A stretch of 64,000 nucleotides of DNA, taken from the IMG/VR virus record IMGVR_UViG_3300042503_001836, positions 1-64,000 of that record; one strand, 5' to 3'. Each line of letters starts with the position of its first letter. The stretch's first letter is position 1. The DNA is from a virus. Below, piece after piece: positions 14,365 through 23,987 of this stretch. The notes under the pieces are model-generated. The model saw only the letters and a program-made list of their open reading frames with translations, searched no databases and had not been told where the DNA came from. The translations under genes were made by a program, and so were the position numbers.

Positions 14365-16574
14365 GTTTCAATCCAACTCCCTATTAAGGGAGTATTTATA
14401 CCCTTTTTTCTGATTCTCTTGCAATATTCCACATATGTTTCAATCCAACTCCCTATTAAGGGAGTATTTATACGCTAGATGGCAGTGGTGGTCGGATCTC
14501 CAAGCTAGTGTTTCAATCCAACTCCCTATTAAGGGAGTATTTATACTTCCAAATAATGTTATCAGGGCTATTTTTAGCGATAACTATTAACGTTTCAATC
14601 CAACTCCCTATTAAGGGAGTATTTATACCTTATATAAATTAGATGGAATGTTCAAAAACAGGTTTCAATCCAACTCCCTATTAAGGGAGTATTTATACGC
14701 CCCAAGTGACTGCCTATTATCATCCCAGAAGGTTTCAATCCAACTCCCTATTAAGGGAGTATTTATACTTTAATGGATCAAGGTTTTTGCCCGGCAATGA
14801 ACATTGTTTCAATCCAACTCACTATTAAGGGAGTATTTATACTTTAACATTGTTTTTCTGTTCCTATTTGATAAACTTGTTTCAATCCAACTCCCTATTA
14901 AGGGAGTATTTATACCAAAATTTACACAATCTGAAAGAAGTAATTATGTGTTTCAATCCAACTCCCTATTAAGGGAGTATTTATACCTCTTTAGGCAAGA
15001 TCGACACTCTAGTGCCATCGGTTTCAATCCAACTCCCTATTAAGGGAGTATTTATACGTCGCCAGAACTGGTAATACACCTTTCTAGTTTCAATCCAACT
15101 CCCTTAATAGGGAGTATTTATACTAATAGATTGATCCAAGAACTTCAGGATCTAATCCTTGTTTCAATCCAACTCCCTATTAAGGGAGTATTTATACTTT
15201 GACGCTGGCAGTGATGATTTTAGTCAATCTTTAGGTTTCAATCCAACTCCCTATTAAGGGAGTATTTATACGATAATGTTTTAATGCTTTACCCTTCTTA
15301 CCATTAGTTTCAATCCAACTCCCTATTAAGGGAGTATTTATACCCACTTGCAGAAAAAAGAGAGTAGCGATCCTCAGTTTCAATCCAACTCCCTATTAAG
15401 GGAGTATTTATACCACAAGACGCATTTAATCTGATGCTTGATTTACACGTTTCAATCCAACTCCCTATTAAGGGAGTATTTATACTTCTTCTGGTAATTC
15501 TTCTGGACGGATACTCTTAGTTTCAATCCAACTCCCTATTAAGGGAGTATTTATACACAAGGTGAAAGATAACTGGACGTATTACCAACTTACGTTTCAA
15601 TCCAACTCCCTATTAAGGGAGTATTTATACGTAAAACAAATTAAACAAGTATCACCAAGCACTAAGTTTCAATCCAACTCCCTATTAAGGGAGTATTTAT
15701 ACAAAGAATACAGGAAATACACATTGACCATATATTTGTTTCAATCCAACTCCCTATTAAGGGAGTATTTATACAAATGTAGTGACTGTGGTAAATCTTT
15801 CAATGTTTAAGGTTTCAATCCAACTCCCTATTAAGGGAGTATTTATACTCAGATTGCTTAACTGGTTCAGATTGTTTAACTGGTTCAGTTTCAATCCAAC
15901 TCCCTATTAAGGGAGTATTTATACTGTCAAAATTAATTGATAAACCTTTAATATGTGGGTTTCAATCCAACTCCCTATTAAGGGAGTATTTATACTTACA
16001 TCGTATAACCCGGTGTATAAAGTAGTAGTTTCAATCCAACTCCCTATTAAGGGAGTATTTATACCATTAGTTGTTAGTTTAGGAATTGGCATCGAATCAC
16101 AGTTTCAATCCAACTCCCTATTAAGGGAGTATTTATACCTAAAGGTCAAATGGCAGTACATACTCGATAAGGTTTCAATCCAACTCCCTATTAAGGGAGT
16201 ATTTATACTCTACCCTATCCCACCAATCAGCCCCGGTAACGTTAAGGTTTCAATCCAACTCCCTATTAAGGGAGTATTTATACCGAATTAATTGGCCTAG
16301 TGAGACCGCAACCAATACGTTTCAATCCAACTCCCTATTAAGGGAGTATTTATACGTGCAACTGGAGAAATCGGCGAGCGCTCACCTGGAAGTTTCAATC
16401 CAACTCCCTATTAAGGGAGTATTTATACTTTCACTTCTTCAATTCTTAAATTAGCTGTTGTTCGTTTCAATCCAACTCCCTATTAAGGGAGTATTTATAC
16501 GGAAGGGGTGAATTAACTCAACGTCTTAACCCATCCTGTTTCAATCCAACTCCCTATTAAGGGAGTATTTATAC
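14365..16574 (-). CRISPR. CRISPR array 1 (31 repeats, 30 spacers)
   Basis: 37-nt repeats, plus strand GTTTCAATCC ... AGTATTTATAC with inner palindrome CTCCCTATTAAGGGAG, and spacers of about 29-45 nt. The crRNA sense (ending ATTGAAAC, as in type I-C) is the minus strand, so the leader-proximal end is at 16574 near cas7. Repeats are almost identical; one has the inner stem in opposite sense (15087, CCCTTAATAGGGAG) and one CTCACTAT (14806). One spacer (15272-15306) resembles a spacer of array 2. The spacer at about 15775-15811 reads as a zinc-ribbon-coding sequence (CSDCGKSF), typical of TnpB-like genes. Confidence 0.98.
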
Positions 16575-16802
16575 TGCTGCACTCCAGAGTCCTTACTATA
16601 TTTAGTTTTCAAGGTTCAGTTGCGCGGATGGTATTATAATAGTCCATTTCAGAAATTGTGTCAAGGGGCGAAATAGCTGAAACCTTTGCTGTATAAGGTG
16701 CGCGGGTACTTATAATAGTAAAATGGCTGAAATTCTTATATATAAAGAATTTCAGCCATTTTATTCATTACTTATATTTTTACACCCACCCATCCGCGCA
16801 AT
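16575..16802 (-). promoter_or_regulatory. Leader of CRISPR array 1
   Basis: On the minus strand it carries a terminator hairpin for the cas operon (16720-16762) and an array promoter: TTGACA (16659-16664), 17 nt, TATTAT (16636-16641). It is homologous, in inverted orientation, to the array 2 leader at 22098-22336 (shared blocks ATGAATAAAAT.GCTGAAATTCTT, GTACCCGCGC, TTGACACAATT, AACTGAACCTTGAAAAC). Confidence 0.85.
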
Positions 16803-17663
16803 TTAGGTTAATTTTGTTAGACTTACTCCGTTGGGCAAATCATTACTAAGTATCACCTGATAATCGCTAAAACTGCGAGGTACAGCAACGGTAGACTTAA
16901 TTTCCAGTTTATCAAATAACTCATGAACAGGCGCACTGCCATACTTATTATCGTGACTAAAAATATACAGACCACGACACGCCATAAGACCACGACTAGC
17001 AGAACGATCAAACTCCCAAGATTTAACAAGTGCATCCCACAATAATTCTAGGTCGCGTTCCGTTACGTGGCTGGCTAAACTAGGATTATAAAAAACGTAA
17101 GAACGATATAAACCATAGGGAATAGTTTCTTTACGACCCATAGTTTTGTTGTCTTTGTTTTCTTGGGCTTCAGTGGACGCACAGCGAGTAATGCAAACAG
17201 ATTGAGGAAATATAGGATCAATGCTTCTAGCAAAGCTAAATTGTGACGCACCCCATACCTGTCCTGCTTGGTAGTCTCCAGTAGACATAACTGCACCAAA
17301 CATTCTTACATCATAGTAATTTTGGCGCATCCAATTATTAACAACGTCAACACCAGTTTTATCTTTTTTAGACTTCTTAGTTCCAGAAGCATCATAAGCC
17401 GCTTCTAAAGTATTGTTCAGAACCGATCCTGACTTAATAAAGATTCTGAATCTTTCTGGTTTTTGCTCATCAGAGGCAACCATTTGAATGTAGTTCCTAA
17501 CTTTACGTTTTAGACAAGCATCAGTTACCAAACCTTGATTAGTTTGAGGATCAATTCGTGGTTGATTACCAGCATCAGGATCACCGTTAGGATTACCGTC
17601 AAGACAATCAAATAATAGAATAGCGTCGTGTTTTTTGGTTGGGTCTAAATAAATCTGTGTCAT
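16803..17663 (-). CDS. cas7: Type I-C Cascade backbone protein Cas7 (Csd2)
   Basis: 286 aa. LFDCLDGNPNGDPDAGN and QTNQGLVTDACLKRKVRNYI at the N-terminus are the Csd2/Csh2-family signature, and length is normal. It forms the crRNA-binding filament of the I-C complex. Last gene of the leftward cas5-cas8c-cas7 operon, 18 nt after cas8c, followed by a terminator and array 1. It appears intact. Confidence 0.95.
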   Translation of the reverse strand: MTQIYLDPTKKHDAILLFDCLDGNPNGDPDAGNQPRIDPQTNQGLVTDACLKRKVRNYIQMVASDEQKPERFRIFIKSGSVLNNTLEAAYDASGTKKSKKDKTGVDVVNNWMRQNYYDVRMFGAVMSTGDYQAGQVWGASQFSFARSIDPIFPQSVCITRCASTEAQENKDNKTMGRKETIPYGLYRSYVFYNPSLASHVTERDLELLWDALVKSWEFDRSASRGLMACRGLYIFSHDNKYGSAPVHELFDKLEIKSTVAVPRSFSDYQVILSNDLPNGVSLTKLT

Positions 17664-17681
17664 GATGTTTACCTTTTGTTA

Positions 17682-19337
17682 TTAGTCGTTTTCAGTTTCA
17701 GTAGTTTCTAATTCAGCTTCAGTTCTTTTAGCATAGAACTCACTTTTCATTTGCCACCAACCTTGAAAGAATAAAGCTTGAGACTTTGTATCAAGAATAT
17801 CTGGCAGACTAGTTATATCAAAATCCTTAAATTCTTCAGTTAATTTAGGTTTGATATAACCAACATTTTCTAAGTGATAACCCATGCAGTGACTACAGAT
17901 TTTAGCAAACACTTGGGAAGGTGTAGATGATAAAATTTTCAAGTTTTTCATCACTACAGTTTTATCCTCAGAAATCTTCTGTGATTTCCAATGTACAGTG
18001 TGAAATAAGAAAGATATTCTACCCAGTTTAAAGGCAGAATCTAAGGTTAATTGTCCAGTGGGATAACTCATGTTATTGCTTGCTAAGTACAGATATAAAC
18101 CTTGTGCTTTGACATAGCTAAATTGTCTTTCTGCACAGATTCTAGAAATAATCTTTTGGGCGTAACCATCCGATAAGGCAGATCCGAGTAGTGCAAATTT
18201 GGTAATTTCTCTAGCGATACGTGACTTGTAATTGTCCTTACCATCAGCAAAAGCACATTTCACTAACAACCAAATTGGACTAGCTTTAGTAGCGCAACTC
18301 AGTTGTATTTCTACAAATCTTTTTAGGGATGATTTGACCTGACCTAAAGTGGTTTCTGTCCAACTAGATAAAGATATTCTCCCAGCGTTACCAGTTAGGC
18401 AAGCTATGAAAAATAGACTTTCTTCCAGTTCCTCAACATTCAGATTTTGAGGTTTATTTGGCGTGGAAAATATAGTTTCTAAAGATGGGTTATCCCACAC
18501 TTCGGCATTTATACCTTCACTGGTTTCCTCACCCCAATAAACAAAAACCTGATTTTCTGTCTTGAACCTATTGTTAGGTGAATCAAGTAAAAAGTTAAGT
18601 GTCTTATGTGTTCTAATTGCGCTTCTAATACTCATAGAAGCATTAGCATTACCAGCTAATCCATAAGACTCAGTAACTTCTTTATCAAAACTTACTAAAG
18701 CTGCACCTGCTGACTGGGAATTAGGAACGCCTTTAATCTTTAGTGGAACTACAGTTTTTAAAACTAATGCCTGTTCTTCACCGGATATTAAACAAAGTCC
18801 TCGTGTTCCTTCATTAAGCTTCAAAAGGTCACTATTTGCCTTCTTAACCCACCATTCCTTAATAATAGGAATACTGGTTATTTGCTCACCATCTAGCAAA
18901 AAAACAAATACTGATTTAACCCAATCTTCTTTAACTTTAGGGTTAACCTCTTTTAGCTGCTTAAATATCTTAGAACTGTCAGTTGATGTGACATATTCAT
19001 AGACTTTCCTAACAGCTTCATGTTCAGTAGCATTAATACATTGCTGTAATAACTCTAAGTACAAAGGCTGTCTTTTTCGTCCACGATCACCAGCACCAAA
19101 TAAATATTCAGCACTATCATCTATTAAAAGAGGTTTTTCACCATTCCTTAACAGATCCGGTACTAAAAGTTTCTTACTTAATGATGGTTGTCCTTTACTT
19201 TTTGGTGTTTCTAAAGACGTTATACTACCACTACTTAAATCAATAGCATAGTTAACACCTTTAGACTCGTAACCGTAGGGAGATAGTAAATTTTGACTAT
19301 CTAAAAACTTGCCTAGTTTATCTAATTCGGACAGCAT
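17682..19337 (-). CDS. cas8c: Type I-C large subunit Cas8c (Csd1)
   Basis: 551 aa. It lies between cas5 and cas7 as in I-C loci. Csd1-like features include the N-terminal LLSPYGYESKGVNYAIDL and SKGQPSLSKKLLVPDLLRNGEKPLLIDD, the central GTRGLCLISGEEQ (zinc/PAM region of the family) and SFDKEVTESYGLAGNANASMS. It would recognise PAM and recruit Cas3; in I-C an internal start of cas8c also makes Cas11c, which cannot be confirmed here. The start overlaps cas5 by 16 nt. Confidence 0.92.
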   Translation of the reverse strand: MLSELDKLGKFLDSQNLLSPYGYESKGVNYAIDLSSGSITSLETPKSKGQPSLSKKLLVPDLLRNGEKPLLIDDSAEYLFGAGDRGRKRQPLYLELLQQCINATEHEAVRKVYEYVTSTDSSKIFKQLKEVNPKVKEDWVKSVFVFLLDGEQITSIPIIKEWWVKKANSDLLKLNEGTRGLCLISGEEQALVLKTVVPLKIKGVPNSQSAGAALVSFDKEVTESYGLAGNANASMSIRSAIRTHKTLNFLLDSPNNRFKTENQVFVYWGEETSEGINAEVWDNPSLETIFSTPNKPQNLNVEELEESLFFIACLTGNAGRISLSSWTETTLGQVKSSLKRFVEIQLSCATKASPIWLLVKCAFADGKDNYKSRIAREITKFALLGSALSDGYAQKIISRICAERQFSYVKAQGLYLYLASNNMSYPTGQLTLDSAFKLGRISFLFHTVHWKSQKISEDKTVVMKNLKILSSTPSQVFAKICSHCMGYHLENVGYIKPKLTEEFKDFDITSLPDILDTKSQALFFQGWWQMKSEFYAKRTEAELETTETEND

Positions 19338-19963
19338 AATACACCGTCCTTTAATATAAAATTGGCAAATTCAACAACAGATTTTCCTTTGGTAATCCCA
19401 TTTTTAGACTTCCAGGAAATTTTACCTTTCTTATCTGGAATAAAATGCTCTTGTTTAGGCATCATTCCCAGATCCTTAACACCTCTCAAAGTTGCGCTAG
19501 GGTATTCTTTTTCTTGGGGTAATCCAAAGTAAGCAATATACTCTCGACAGCCAAAATAAGGCTGTTTAAAACATTTACCTTCTTTGATTCTGTCAGCAAT
19601 AATCGCGTAATACTTATCAGGATTAAGGTTGTCATCTGTTAATTCAAAGCAAAAATCAATGTGATAGGCAACGTCTTTTAACAATATCTGAGTCCGTTGT
19701 GTACGGTCTTCCTCAATTGTCTTTAACTTACCCACATTGCGGTAACTTTGCTTTGACTTGATCATGTTCCGCATGACGGACAAATGTTTGATTGGCTTTA
19801 GTACAGAAATACTATTTATGGAATATTTTATCTCAGGTTTCCAAAAAATAGATTCTAGGATGCCAACAGCCGCAGTGAACGTCATAACTGGATAGGTATG
19901 CGGTTCACTCTTGTACTCAGGTCTGGTAAATAGGGCAAAGTCACCCCAAACTTTTAATTGCAC
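19322..19963 (-). CDS. cas5c: Type I-C Cas5 (Cas5d), crRNA-processing nuclease
   Basis: 213 aa, starting QLKVWGDFALFTRPEYKSEPHTYPVMT, the Cas5d N-terminus. In I-C systems Cas5d replaces Cas6 and cuts the repeat RNA to leave an 11-nt 5' handle ending ATTGAAAC. GTG 19963 is used as start, with AAAGG upstream. First gene of the leftward cas operon, divergent from cas3. It is the natural candidate to cleave the solitary repeats elsewhere in this genome. Confidence 0.93.
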   Translation of the reverse strand: MQLKVWGDFALFTRPEYKSEPHTYPVMTFTAAVGILESIFWKPEIKYSINSISVLKPIKHLSVMRNMIKSKQSYRNVGKLKTIEEDRTQRTQILLKDVAYHIDFCFELTDDNLNPDKYYAIIADRIKEGKCFKQPYFGCREYIAYFGLPQEKEYPSATLRGVKDLGMMPKQEHFIPDKKGKISWKSKNGITKGKSVVEFANFILKDGVLCCPN

Positions 19964-19991
19964 ACAATAAACCTTTGCTCTCTCTAATTTT

Positions 19992-20017
19992 GTAAAATAA
20001 TGTTAGTCTTATTTTAC
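19992..20017. promoter_or_regulatory. Inverted repeat in the cas5/cas3 divergent promoter
   Basis: GTAAAATAA ... TTATTTTAC (9-bp arms, 8-nt centre) midway between cas5 and cas3; likely operator for both directions. Confidence 0.45.
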
Positions 20018-20042
20018 GTTGTCTCCTTATCATAATGTACTA

Positions 20043-22097
20043 ATGAGATATTTGTCAAGAGTCAATAAAAACAGTCTAAAACAAGAATTAAAACAGCACT
20101 TAACTAACGTTGCTACAACGTCTAAAAGCATTGTACCATCTGAGTTTCAAGCAGTAGCCTATTATGCCGGGCTATGGCATGATCTAGGTAAGTATAGAGA
20201 AGAATGGCAATATTATTTATTACAACGGGTCGCAGGTGACAAAGTAAAAACTATATCACACGCTGCTCATGGTGCAGTATTAGCTTTGCAGTCACACACA
20301 AGCAAGAAAGATCCGCCAGCTATGGCTTATATAATTGCCGGACATCATGCAGGCTTATATGCTAAAGACAAGTTAAAAGGAACTGAGTACAAACAAAAAG
20401 CAGAAGGTCTAAACGAGTGTTTATGCAACGCTAAAGATGAAATACCTGGTTTTATGCCGGACAAATTACCAGATATTGATTTACCTAAACTATCTAGGGA
20501 GTTTGCTATCAGGATGTTATTTTCTGTGGTAGTTGATTGTGATCGCACCGATGCCCAAATATTTGAATCTGGTAAACCACCTGCACAAATTAAAGACATA
20601 ATTCCTAACTTCCCTACATTCTCTCATACTTCAGATATTGGATTAATTAGGTCTAAGTTTGCAAATTATTGTATAAACGCAGCTAAATACAATAAAGGAT
20701 TTTTTAGATTATCCGGTGCTTGTGGAATAGGTAAGACCATTGCAAGTGCTAAGTTTGCTTATTTGCACAGTGATATTCATAATATGTCAGGAATAGTTTA
20801 TGTTAGTCCGCTAAAAAGCATTATTGAACAAACAGCTAATGTATACCGGGATCTGTTTGGTGATAATGCAGTATTAGAACATCATTCAGGATATGACCCT
20901 AGTGAAGCTAACCATGAAGAGTATAAGCTAAACACAGAAAGATGGGATAAACCAGTAATTGTTACTAGCGGTGTACAGTTTTATGAAAGTTTATTTGCCA
21001 ATAGTCCCTCTAAGTGCCGTAAACTGCAAAGCTTAATCAACAAAGTGATCTTAATAGATGAATCTCAAACTATACCCACTCATTTAGTCCGTCCAACCTT
21101 AGATGTACTAAAAAGTTTAGTTAATGATTGGGGCTGTACTGTAGTTTTAATGAGTGCCACACAGCCAGCATTTAACAACCTAAAAAATGATGATATCAAA
21201 AACATTACAAATATAATCCCTGAACAAGATTGTATAGATTTTTTTGATAAACTTAACAGGGTTAACTATAAATTTAATCCGGCTTTGTGGGAAATAGAAA
21301 ACCTAAAAGATGACGTGATTAATTCAGGAATAAAGCAAGGTTTAATAATAGTTAACACGACTAAACTAGCAAGAGACATCTATCAGGAATTATCTGAATA
21401 TTTACCCTGTTATCATCTCAGTTCTAGAATGTGTCCCGCACATAGACAAGCAACATTAAACACAGTAAAGACGTTATTAGCTGACAATAAACCATGTTTT
21501 TTAGTTAGTACACAAGTAATAGAAGCAGGAGTAGACATAGACTTTCCTCAAGTATGGAGACAGTTAGCACCATTAGATGCAATTATCCAAGCTGCGGGTA
21601 GATGCAACCGTGAGGGTAAACAAGATAAAGGCAATGTAATAATTTTTAAGATGAAAGGTTTTGTTTCATCTGACTATAATAATCGTCAAAAAATCACAGA
21701 ACAGTTATTACTACAAACGGATCTAAATATTAATATGCTTAACACAATTAATAGATATTTCCGTATTCTGTACAATGAAAACCATGATGGCGGATTAGAA
21801 ATACAAAAGCTTAGGGAAAACTATAATTATCCCGAAGTAGCAGAAAAATATAAAGTTTTGGATGACACACAGATATCTGTAGTAGTTGAATATGGGGATA
21901 ATCAACAATTATTAAATGAGTTAAAAACTAAGGAATTTTTAACTAACAATGACTGGAGAAAATTACAGAAATTTACAGTCAATTTACCGCAAAGTATGGT
22001 TGATTTTGAGGAAGTCAATGGAGTAAAATATTGGATAGGGGAGTATAATAATAATGTTGGTTGTCTACCCTTCGAGTATAAAGTTTTAATAGCATAA
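20043..22097 (+). CDS. cas3: Cas3 helicase-nuclease (type I)
   Basis: 684 aa from ATG 20043; a TTG at 20019 in the same frame is an alternative. HD nuclease: YYAGLWHDLGKY (about 42-53), SHAAHG, AGHHAG. Helicase: motif I GACGIGKTI, motif II LIDESQ (DEAD-type), motif III MSATQP, motif VI QAAGRCNREGK. All catalytic motifs are present. It is alone on the rightward arm, separated from the cas5-8c-7 operon and followed by the array 2 leader. Cas1, Cas2 and Cas4 are absent from the window. Confidence 0.95.
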   Translation: MRYLSRVNKNSLKQELKQHLTNVATTSKSIVPSEFQAVAYYAGLWHDLGKYREEWQYYLLQRVAGDKVKTISHAAHGAVLALQSHTSKKDPPAMAYIIAGHHAGLYAKDKLKGTEYKQKAEGLNECLCNAKDEIPGFMPDKLPDIDLPKLSREFAIRMLFSVVVDCDRTDAQIFESGKPPAQIKDIIPNFPTFSHTSDIGLIRSKFANYCINAAKYNKGFFRLSGACGIGKTIASAKFAYLHSDIHNMSGIVYVSPLKSIIEQTANVYRDLFGDNAVLEHHSGYDPSEANHEEYKLNTERWDKPVIVTSGVQFYESLFANSPSKCRKLQSLINKVILIDESQTIPTHLVRPTLDVLKSLVNDWGCTVVLMSATQPAFNNLKNDDIKNITNIIPEQDCIDFFDKLNRVNYKFNPALWEIENLKDDVINSGIKQGLIIVNTTKLARDIYQELSEYLPCYHLSSRMCPAHRQATLNTVKTLLADNKPCFLVSTQVIEAGVDIDFPQVWRQLAPLDAIIQAAGRCNREGKQDKGNVIIFKMKGFVSSDYNNRQKITEQLLLQTDLNINMLNTINRYFRILYNENHDGGLEIQKLRENYNYPEVAEKYKVLDDTQISVVVEYGDNQQLLNELKTKEFLTNNDWRKLQKFTVNLPQSMVDFEEVNGVKYWIGEYNNNVGCLPFEYKVLIA

Positions 22098-22336
22098 ATA
22101 CTTAGTATCAAGCGCGTGTGGTTGGGTGTGAAAATCTAGATAATGAATAAAATAGCTGAAATTCTTGATAGGTAAGAGTTTCAGCTATTTTGTTTTTGTA
22201 AGTACCCGCGCCTTAGTAATGGTAAGGGTTTCGGCTGTTTTTGCTGTTGACACAATTCCTGGAATGGGGTATGATTATCTCATCCGCGAAACTGAACCTT
22301 GAAAACTAAATATAATCAGGCTTTTAGAAAGCAACA
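22098..22336 (+). promoter_or_regulatory. Leader of CRISPR array 2
   Basis: A terminator hairpin for cas3 (AAAATAGCTGAAATTCTT ... AAGAGTTTCAGCTATTTT, 22149-22191) is followed by the array promoter: TTGACA (22247-22252), 17 nt, TATGAT (22270-22275). It is an inverted homologue of the array 1 leader. Confidence 0.85.
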
Positions 22337-23888
22337 GTATAAATACTCCCTTGATAGGGAGTTGGATTGAAACAACCCTATTTGGATAATAGGGTTAATC
22401 ACCTTGGTATAAATACTCCCTTGATAGGGAGTTGGATTGAAACATTGACCTTGCCGATCTGGTTCATACCTACCGCAATGTATAAATACTCCCTTGATAG
22501 GGAGTTGGATTGAAACAAATCATCTATTGTGCGATCGCCTATAGATGGAGATAGTATAAATACTCCCTTGATAGGGAGTTGGATTGAAACATTGTTCCAA
22601 CTGCAAGTAACTTTATCAATAATCCGTATAAATACTCCCTTGATAGGGAGTTGGATTGAAACGTAGCGTTCATATCTAGCAGCCCCTTATCTTGGTATAA
22701 ATACTCCCTTGATAGGGAGTTGGATTGAAACTCAGCAGTTAGATATTTTTCACCTTTCAAGTTAGGTATAAATACTCCCTTGATAGGGAGTTGGATTGAA
22801 ACCACACCCATAATTAACTGAGCCGCTTCAGAAGCTTGGGTATAAATACTCCCTTGATAGGGAGTTGGATTGAAACGCCAATCCAATACGTTACAGACTG
22901 ATAGCTGACCCCGTATAAATACTCCCTTGATAGGGAGTTGGATTGAAACGCTTTGATAGGCAATCCCCTTTAAGTCCTTACCAGGTATAAATACTCCCTT
23001 GATAGGGAGTTGGATTGAAACTTCTATTCCTTCGAGGCTGCACACTCTAACATATTCGGTATAAATACTCCCTTGATAGGGAGTTGGATTGAAACTTTAA
23101 TGTTGCCATTAATCAGCCAGGCGCGAATGTATAAAGTATAAATACTCCCTTGATAGGGAGTTGGATTGAAACATCTGGTTTAGCACTACTAGCTATGGTG
23201 AAAAATTTGGTATAAATACTCCCTTGATAGGGAGTTGGATTGAAACAACCTAAGCGTAAAGCTAAAACGGACAACCTTTAAGTATAAATACTCCCTTGAT
23301 AGGGAGTTGGATTGAAACCACTTTTGGTTAACGGGTAGTCGGTAAAAAGGTCATGGGTATAAATACTCCCTTGATAGGGAGTTGGATTGAAACTTATTAT
23401 TGGAAAACTTTTTAACCATAGCCAGTATAAATACTCCCTTGATAGGGAGTTGGATTGAAACTTAACGCTTTACCCTTCTTACCGTTAGACACCCTGTATA
23501 AATACTCCCTTGATAGGGAGTTGGATTGAAACAATCTGTTTTAGTCCATCAGATAATAGTTGGGAATTTTGACGTATAAATACTCCCTTGATAGGGAGTT
23601 GGATTGAAACAATCTGTTTTAGTCCATCAGATAATAGTTGGGAATTTTGACGTATAAATACTCCCTTGATAGGGAGTTGGATTGAAACAATGGTGCGATC
23701 GCTCAAAAGTATAAATACTCCCTTGATAGGGAGTTGGATTGAAACGTTCACTTCTTCAAAATAATCTAATTCATTCTCAGTATAAATACTCCCTTGATAG
23801 GGAGTTGGATTGAAACTTTTGTCTGCTATCGTTCTAGCAGTGATAACCCAGGTATAAATACTCCCTTAATTGGGAGTTGGATTGATAC
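22337..23888 (+). CRISPR. CRISPR array 2 (22 repeats, 21 spacers)
   Basis: 37-nt repeats in crRNA sense on the plus strand, starting GTATAAATACTCCC and ending GGATTGAAAC. They differ from array 1 by TTGATAGGG in place of TTAATAGGG in the loop. Leader-proximal end is at 22337; the last repeat (23852-23888) is degenerate. Spacers at 23533-23573 and 23611-23651 are identical. One spacer is only 20 nt (23689-23708) and contains GCGATCGC; the third spacer also contains GCGATCGC. Confidence 0.98.
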
Positions 23889-23952
23889 TGATTAAAACAA
23901 ATTAAAACTAATTTAAACACAAAATAAAACAAAAAAATATTTTAACCACCCC

Positions 23953-23981
23953 TTGACACACCTAAAATAATTTGATATATT
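23953..23981 (+). promoter_or_regulatory. Promoter of the 24-kb non-coding RNA
   Basis: TTGACA (23953-23958), 17-nt spacer ending AATTTGA, TATATT (23976-23981). Confidence 0.75.
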
Positions 23982-23987
23982 ATATTT

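Noticed and set aside
14804-16291. ORFs of 79-112 aa repeating FQSNSLLREYLY or VSIQLPIKGVFI
   Set aside because: They are translations of the CRISPR repeats, not proteins; the same holds for 22539-23045 and 23485-23751.
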